From NCBI GenBank assembly GCA_030386875.1, contig CM059556.1:36124964-36188963 (forward strand): a stretch of DNA of 64,000 nt, read 5' to 3'. Below are positions 57,640-64,000 of this stretch, piece after piece. Each line of letters begins with the position of its first letter. The stretch's first letter is position 1. A model generated the notes under the pieces. That model saw nothing but the letters and a program-made list of their open reading frames with translations, had not been told where the DNA came from and did not search any database. Source of the stretch: Morinoia aosen (taxonomy: Eukaryota; Arthropoda; Malacostraca; Amphipoda; Talitridae). A program made the translations under genes and the position numbers.

Positions 57640-57663
57640 ACTTTAACTGCGACGTGAGCCATT

Positions 57664-57865
57664 GGCGGTCTCTCAAGGGGTTTTCACAATTCTGCTGATC
57701 GACCAGTAGTCACAAAATCAACTTTCGTAAATACTTAATGAAAACTAAATGAAGGCACAATCCAGTTTATGTTTGCTATTTTCAGTATTTTAAAGTACAA
57801 TTGATAATGAATTTGAGTTGAATTATAAACTTTAATTCCACCTGCAGCAGTCAAAGTGTTAAATA
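57664..57865 (+). repeat. dispersed ~200-bp repeat family, copy 3 of 3
   Basis: Begins 17 bp after the MITE target duplication with 'cattggcggtctctcaaggg'. Matches copies at 35115 and 49764 across ~200 bp, including 'aaatactta(at)tgaaaactaaat'. Confidence 0.7.
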
Positions 57866-58196
57866 TGGACTTCGGTACATCGCATTAGAAGTTTCATAAA
57901 CGTTGAAGAATTTATCATTCAAATAACCTGGAAATCTAGTTTTGTCAAATTTAGCGCAAATTAAAGTATACATTTCTTCTAAACTTCTTTGATATACTGT
58001 AATAGTCAAAGAAACTGTGAACACACTTCACTTGGAGCCAACTAGACATTGCAGAATATATCGTAATACATTCTCAAGCTCTTTTCTTCCCAAATCTTGC
58101 GTAAAATTAAACTAACCATCCCTATTATTTCTGTTTACTGCACTGTAGCACTCGAAGAAATTATGTACCCACTTTTGCATCAGAAATTACTTTGAG
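57866..58196. other. unique DNA, no gene seen
   Basis: Nothing recognised. Confidence 0.4.
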
Positions 58197-58978
58197 GTGG
58201 ACTGAAAAGATATTCGAACAGCCATGAATTGGGCAGCAAATACTTTAGCGTGCACTGAAAAGATATTCGAACAGCCATAAATTGAGCAGCAAATACTTTA
58301 GCGTGGGCTGAAAAGATATTCGAACAGCCATAAATTGGGCAGCAAATACTTTAGCGTGGGCTGAAAAGATATTCGAACAGCCATAAATTGGGCAGCAAAT
58401 ACTTTAGCGTAGACTGAAAATATATTTGAACAGCCATAAATTGGGCAGCAAATACTTTAGCGTGGGCTGAAAAGATATTCGAACAGCCATGAATTGGGCA
58501 GCAAATACTTTAGCGTGGACTGAAAAGATATTTGAACAGCCATAAATTGGGCAGCAAATACTTTAGCGTGGACTGAAAAGATATTTGAACAGCCATAAAT
58601 TGGGCAGCAAATACTTTAGCGTGGACTGAAAAGATATTTGAACAGCCATAAATTGGGCAGCAAATACTTTAGCGTGGGCTGAAAACATATTTACACAGCC
58701 ATAAGTTGAGCAGCAAATACTTTAGCGTGGACTGAAAAGATATTTACACAGCCATAAATTGAGGAGCAAATACTTTAGCGTGGGCTGAAAAGATATTTAC
58801 GCAGCCATAAATTGAGCAACAAATACTTTAACGAGGACTGAAAAAATATTTGAACAGCCACAAGTTGAGCAGCAAATACTTTAACGAGAACTGAAAAGAT
58901 ATTTGAACAGCCATAAATTGGGCAGCAAATACTTTAACGAGGACTGAAACGATATTTGAACAGCCATGAATTAAGCCG
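58197..58978. repeat. minisatellite, 53 bp unit, ~14.7 copies
   Basis: Unit ggactgaaaagatattcgaa, cagccataaattgggcagca, aatactttagcgt. The right half accumulates variants (tttacacagcc, ttgagcagc, aacgag). All indel-free by eye. It is not related to the other 53-bp array at 33901. Confidence 0.95.
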
Positions 58979-59169
58979 AGTCTCCATCTTGAGGCCACCA
59001 TTGTGAAGGACTCCATGCAGTTCGGCTCTTCTCGAGATAAAAACGCTATCGGAAACCAGTAGGGGGCCGTGGCTCGTCGTGGCCATCGCTGCGGATGATG
59101 GATGATACACACAGGTGGCTGCAAGACTGATCAGTGAATTTTAGAGTCCAGTATGAAAAGGATAATCGT

Positions 59170-59308
59170 GCTTAGGGTACTGGGAAATATACTCACTCCT
59201 ACTAAAAAATTTCATAGGGAACGAATGGATGTGTTGTGACCAGGGTACTGGGAATTATGGTCACCAATACTAGAAATTTCAAAGGGAACCAATGGATGTG
59301 TTGTGATT
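59170..59308. repeat. two-copy direct repeat, ~70 bp
   Basis: 'agggtactgggaa' and 'ggatgtgttgtgac' with 'tttca(t/a)agggaac(g/c)aa' occur twice. Confidence 0.75.
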
Positions 59309-59786
59309 GTAAGTTGACGGTATTGACTACTAAAGTCTCATGAAGTTGTTGGTAGTTTAAACTTTATTTGTTGCTCTTCTTTAATTATGAAATGCTCTTT
59401 TGGAAAAGATAGACAAGCCCAATTTTATAACGAACTGCTACCTGATAACGCACATTAACTAACTTCCTGCAGTAGTAGAAAAGGAAAATATATTTGGCAA
59501 TGCTGTGCAACACGCCTTAAATTTCGCGGCAAAGATACTGGAACAACAACTACTACACTAACACAACTTAGTATCGTAGATACTCGGCTCGTCACTGTTG
59601 CCAATTTTTAATTCCATTCAACATCTACCAATACTTGGTTGCTAAAAGATTCCGTCGTTAAAACAGCTGCTGCGTACCTTGTGAAATGCATAACTATTCA
59701 CATACGGCTGCAGGTACAGCGCAGCTGTGAAACAGCTGAACCCTCATCGACCTGAACACTGGTGTCTACGGTTTACCTCTGAATGA
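59309..59786. other. unique DNA, no gene seen
   Basis: Nothing recognised. Confidence 0.4.
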
Positions 59787-60055
59787 TCTTTTCACGTGAG
59801 AAAGATCTCACTTTAGAGGTCCCTGTAGGTCACGATCTTCTCACGTGAGAAAGATCTCACTTTAGAGGTCACTGTAGGTCACGATCTTCTCACGTGAGAA
59901 AGATCTCACTTTAGAGGTCCCTGTAGGTCACGATCTTCTCACGTGAGAAAGATCTCACTTTAGAGGTCACTGTAGGTCACGATCTTCTCACGTGAGAAAG
60001 ATCTCACTTTAGAGGTCACTGTAGGTCACAATCATCTCACTGTAGTTTACGTTCT
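59787..60055. repeat. minisatellite, 49 bp unit, ~5.5 copies, with CACGTG and AGGTCA sites
   Basis: Unit gatcttctcacgtgagaaag, atctcactttagaggtcact, gtaggtcac. Each clean copy has a 14-bp perfect palindrome ttctcacgtgagaa (E-box CACGTG at its centre) and two AGGTC(A/C) half-sites spaced by four bases (DR4 layout). Units with aggtcc and aggtca at the first half-site alternate at first (98-bp dimer). Confidence 0.93.
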
Positions 60056-60060
60056 TCCAG

Positions 60061-60656
60061 GCGCGATACAATGAGTCTGAAAAGACTTGGCTGATAAAAC
60101 TTAGTTATGGAGCGGAATAGTTTACTCAACTCGAGCAAACTGCACACACTGCTTCTCAGTGGCAGGCTACTTATCTAGTTACACGCTTAGTCGTAACTGT
60201 TATTACTAGCCACTGTAATCAAAAGAACTTTTTAAAAACATAAATATCAGGCCCCTTGATTTACGATTCTTGTAAAAGTTCCAAAAAGTAATTCCAGTAA
60301 TGCAATGAAGTTAATGTGCCAATTCAGAAGATGCTTATCTTTCCTTCAGACATAATATAGGGTAAGAGACTCTTTGCAGGCCCTCGTTTGCCTTTACAAG
60401 TTCTAAGCTGTGAACACCGTGAGAAAAAAAAAAGCTTTCAGCGAGATTTTGCGCAACCAAAATCGAGCGTGCCCGAAAGGTTTGAACTCGTGCCTCATCT
60501 TATAAAGCTTCGGTATCCATTGGAGTTCAGAATATTTCAGATTTAACATACGCAGAAATCTTGCCAGCTTTTTAATGGAGGAAATTGCGGTAAAAATGCA
60601 GTCGCTGCATCCCCTCCAAAATTATTCAAATTACCTAATGAAATTAAATAGTTTAG
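60061..60656. other. unique DNA, no gene seen
   Basis: Nothing recognised. Confidence 0.4.
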
Positions 60657-61600
60657 CGCTAATATTCAGCGTGAGCAGCAGTAGCTGCCTGTAGCGCCAA
60701 TATCCAGCGTGAGCAGCAGTAGCTGCCTATAGCGCCAATATCCAGCGTGAGCAGCAGTAGCTGCCTGTAGCGCCAATATCCAGCGTGAGCAGCAGTAGCT
60801 GCCTGTAGCGCCAATATCCAGCGTGAGCAGCAGTAGCTGCCTGTAGCGCCAATATCCAGCGTGAGCAGCAGTAGCTGCCTGTAGCGCCAATATCCAGCGG
60901 GGGCAGCAGTAGCTACCTGTAGCCCCAATATACAGCGTGAGCAGCAGTAGGTGCCTGTAGCGCCAATATCCAGCGTGAGCAGCAGTAGCTGCCTATAGCG
61001 TCAATATGCACCATGAGCAGCAGTAGCTGCCTGTAGCACCAATATCCAGCGTGAGCAGCAGTAGCTGCCTGTAGCGCCAATATCCAGCGTGAGCAGCAGT
61101 AGCTGCCGATAGCGCCAATATGCAGCATGAGCAGCAGTAGTTTCCTATAGCGCCAATATCCAGCGTGAGCAACAGTAGCTGCCTATAGCGTCAATATGCA
61201 GCATGAGCAGCAGTAGCTGCCTGTAGCGCCAATATCCAGCGTGAGCACCAGTAGCTGCCTGTGGCGCCAATATCCAGCGTGAGCAGCAGTAGCTGCCTAT
61301 AGCGCCAATATCCAGCGCGAGCAGCAGTAGCTGCTTATAGCGCCAATATCCAGCGTGAGCAGCAGTAGCTGCCTATAGCGCCAATAACCAGCGTGAGCAG
61401 CAGTAGCTGCCTATAGCGCCAATAACCAGCGTGAGCAGCAGTAGCTGCCTGTAGCGCCAATATCCAGCGTGAGCAGCAGTAGCTGCATATAGCGCCAATA
61501 TCCAGCGTGAGCAGCAGTAGCTGCATATAGCGCCAATATCCAGCGTGAGCAGCAGTAGCTGCCTATAGCGCCAATATCCAGCGTGAGCAGCAGTAGCCAC
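60657..61600. repeat. minisatellite, 38 bp unit, ~25 copies
   Basis: Unit gcgccaatatccagcgtgag followed by cagcagtagctgcctgta. Variants (tatagcg, tgcagca, taaccagc) are interspersed. Minus-strand frames (GYWRYRQLLLLTLDIG) are by-products. Confidence 0.95.
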
Positions 61601-62494
61601 GGCCGTCATTCATGAATTTGCGTCGATTTGCCATGACGAAATTTCCCTGCACTGAACTGCGTTGAACGCGTCCTATTGCAGTATATTACGCAGGTGTCGG
61701 AGGCTAGTTTGTAAAGTGAGGCCAGTTTATGATGTAATTATTAATTTAAATTGTAATCCATGCCATGTCCCATGATAATTTTTTTTACCATCAGCTCGTG
61801 TGGGATTGATAAGTTAAGTTAATTAGTTAAGTTAAGTTTGGCGAGTATCACTGAGTAATTAGCTTTCCAGCGAGTGATTTTTCCGGTATAAATTTTTTTT
61901 TTAAAAAGAAATTAACGAATGGAATGGTTTAAGGCAAACTTTAGAGATATTTTGAAGTTGTATTAGCATCTAGGCGTTTTAGGTGGGGAATGAATGTTAT
62001 TCTGCCAACATATTTAACATAGTCATTAATTGTATTAATTCCCATTTTAGGTAGATGAAAACTTGCAACTTGACATCGAAAAGATTCGCACAACTTGTTT
62101 ATTATGGTTTCGCTCGTCTCAGAGTCCTATCGCCATTTGCATGGCAAAAATATGTATTTGTATTCACAACTCTTTCAGCTGTGGAAGTTCTCGTAAATTT
62201 TCCGTGATGCACGTTTACAATTGCAAGTTAACTCTGTGCATAGTAAGTACTGAGTTAGCTTGGCTTGTCCCATGATGGTTCTCGCTAAATCATCTATGAG
62301 GGGACTGAAAAGAGCAACGAGTTTTGTCATCATCGTGCTACAGTTGACCGAAATTGAATCTGTCAGCTCTTCACGAAGAAAAAACTAACTCGCGCTTAAC
62401 GCTGGATACGCACGGTTTAAAAAAAACATAAACTCCTAATTTATCTTTCTTTTTCTGGTTCTGCCTCATTTTTTGTGTCCGCCGTCCTGTCCAG
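61601..62494. other. unique DNA, no gene seen
   Basis: A taagttaagttaattagtta run lies near 61810-61845. The stretch just before 62495 is pyrimidine-rich. Confidence 0.4.
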
Positions 62495-62639
62495 AACTTG
62501 GAACAAGATAACAGCGAACAGCCCTGGAGACGCGGCCGAACTTTACGGAGCGTTCATCGAGGAATGGTTTTCTGCGAGCCGCCTCGTTAGGGTGAAAAGC
62601 AAGCAATCGACACGAAAGTTTCTTCGTCGTCCCTTATGG
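62495..62639 (+). CDS. candidate internal exon, product unknown
   Basis: Preceded by a long pyrimidine-rich tract ending ccgccgtcctgtccag, the best acceptor-like site in the window, and followed by a donor-like gtaact at 62640 (an alternative, gtgaaa, is at 62592). The open frame (about 48 codons) is GC-rich against AT-rich surroundings and protein-like (SPGDAAELYGAFIEEWFSAS). The frame continues to a TGA at 62663 if unspliced. No family recognised. It could be chance, but composition, acceptor and frame agree. Confidence 0.32.
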
Positions 62640-62659
62640 GTAACTCGAGACCGTTGCTT

Positions 62660-62860
62660 CTGAGGTGCGTGTACCTTTGATGAAAATGTCCGTGAACGCG
62701 TTTTGCCGGACGTCATAGAGAAACATGGTCCATGCGTATGGCAGAATATGACCAGGATGAAAGTTTTCATCTGCGTGAACACGTCTTCTTCGAGTAACGT
62801 GGACCGTGTGTGTGGCAAGATATGACCAGGCTGCTCCTCAAACTGAAACTTGTGATGAGA
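62660..62860. repeat. two-copy direct repeat, ~90-95 bp
   Basis: 'gtgaacgcg' / 'gtgaacacg', 'acatggtccatgcgtatggc' / 'acgtggaccgtgtgtgtggc' and 'atgaccagg' recur in order. Confidence 0.6.
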
Positions 62861-62889
62861 CTTGAGTAAAAACTGCGGGTGTTACTCAG

Positions 62890-63110
62890 CTTGAGGAGCT
62901 ACAAATGTTGGAAACATCGCTTTCCTTGATAGCAATGTTTTCCTGAAACCAAAGTTGCAAGCATTGGCTCGCTTTATACGTCCTTAATATCTTCTTCAAA
63001 GAATAGTTATAAACATCGCCTTGTGTTATAGATGATATAGTCGTCGAACAAAAGTTGAAAACATCTCCTGCTTTTATGGGCAATGTTTTCTCAAACAAGT
63101 TGGGAAACTG
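62890..63110. repeat. degenerate repeat, ~55-60 bp unit, ~4 copies
   Basis: 'gttg(g/a)aaacatc(g/t)c' and 'agcaatgttttcctgaaac' type words recur. Confidence 0.6.
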
Positions 63111-64000
63111 TTTGTTGTTAAATAAAATTTCGATAGATTTACTGTTTCTTTAAAATCTCGCCCCGGAACGAAAACAGCGCAACCGAGCGTTCACCCAGCA
63201 ATTTATTGAGCGAATACCGGCCACAAATTTGGAAGTTCTGTTATGTTCATGCAAATTCTGTCGTGTACAACGTGGCCGTCGAAGCTTTACAGCATTTCCA
63301 AACAATCGCATGAAATTTTGACCGATAAATTTAGAAGCGTGAATTTCTACTCACTCACTGAGAAGTGGCCCTAGTGTTGTGGATGAAAACTGACTCAGGA
63401 GAGGAATGTTAATTTAAGAATGAGTACGTTCTCATCGAATAAAATTTATTTCAAAAAATTTTGTGCTCTAATTTGTCAATATTTTTACATTAAGTTAACC
63501 TTATCGTTAAGCTGCATCAAGCAACAGATTTCATTCATTTAAATATGGTAAATTTTGTACCAAAAATTTCAACATGTGAAGTGTATCGTATTAAATCATC
63601 GCCTAATTACACATTCATTAGAAACGCTACATGAAGAGACATTACTAATGCTCCCACAAGACGCAATAAATCCTAGCCCTTCAAGCCCAAATTCCTGGAT
63701 ATAGTAAACAGAATTTCCATGAATGGCAAATTTCCAGTACTGGCAAAACGAGTTTCGGAGTCACGTTCGAGTTCCGGAGTCGTTTGCGCGTCATGCATTT
63801 CAGAATCGCTGAATTTTTCATTCAAGCCTCAGGGAAAAGGTTTCTGTCATTTTTTGTATGGGCCTGATGAAATAAACATGCGATTTGTGTGTGTAGGTGT
63901 GGGTGTGCGTGTGGTGCATGAGTGCGTGTGGTGTGTGTGATGTGTGGAGAATGGAGCTTGATGTTGCACCATAGAGCTCAAATTTCACTCAGATGGGCAT
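63111..64000. other. unique DNA with a GT-rich run
   Basis: 63885-63946 is a degenerate (gt)n stretch (gtgtgtaggtgtgggtgtgc). No gene recognised elsewhere. Confidence 0.45.

Noticed and set aside
33901-58978. Relationship between the two 53-bp arrays
   Set aside because: No alignment between the units; a coincidence of length.
60657-61609. Leu-rich membrane-like frames on the minus strand
   Set aside because: By-product of the 38-bp repeat; other frames are equally open over parts and there is no start or flanking coding sequence.
1-64000. Preference for unit lengths divisible by three as a sign of coding
   Set aside because: About a third of arrays have such units (21, 30, 33, 36, 39, 57), as expected by chance. 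Many large ones do not (31, 35, 38, 40, 49, 52, 53).

Overview
The window reads as nuclear DNA of an animal with a repeat-rich genome. The signs are an LTR retrotransposon, a tRNA-derived SINE-like insert, hAT-type miniature transposons with 8-bp target duplications, splice-site-like borders around short open stretches, and AT-rich background. An invertebrate, perhaps an arthropod, is plausible, but nothing here fixes the species. I find no complete cellular gene that I can name. Most long open frames are by-products of tandem arrays whose units lack stop codons.

The dominant content is tandem repeats. More than forty separate minisatellite arrays, with unit lengths from 9 to about 135 bp, cover roughly 23-25 kb of the 64 kb by my count. 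The largest are 5087-6641 (47/48 bp), 11788-13512 (31 bp, two related subfamilies), 20521-21885 (35 bp), 28277-31710 (39 bp, about 87 copies), 38606-40133 (21 bp, about 73 copies), 41304-43690 (52 bp, about 46 copies), 58197-58978 (53 bp) and 60657-61600 (38 bp). Most are unrelated to one another. Several show higher-order patterns of unit variants, and some have degenerate edges.

Between the arrays lie mobile elements. There is a TIR element at 1056-1318, a tRNA-derived insert at 6661-6758 and four copies of a ~105-bp near-palindromic element (11646, 17944, 35385, 49654). Three copies of a ~200-bp dispersed sequence lie at 35115, 49764 and 57664. A 766-bp element with perfect 45-bp inverted ends lies at 37582-38347, a 122-bp hairpin around 47085-47212, and a hAT-like MITE at 57367-57639 with a partial relative at 48157-48246. 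A full-length but decayed Ty3/gypsy-type retrotransposon occupies 52519-57306 on the minus strand. It keeps 350-bp LTRs, a 5-bp target duplication (catag), gag with two zinc knuckles, a -1 slippery heptamer, protease, reverse transcriptase/RNase H and a DDE integrase, but is broken by several frameshifts.

The region 20.3-23.2 kb is the most informative about how arrays arise. A 35-bp unit amplified about 39 times at 20521-21885 occurs once, with its flanks, in an inverted paralogous segment at 22981-23156. Both segments keep protein-like reading on the same sense, so this looks like a decayed coding repeat in which a minisatellite expanded. A few short coding-like pieces (44282-44376, 45907-46095, 62495-62639) may be exons of unrecognised genes.
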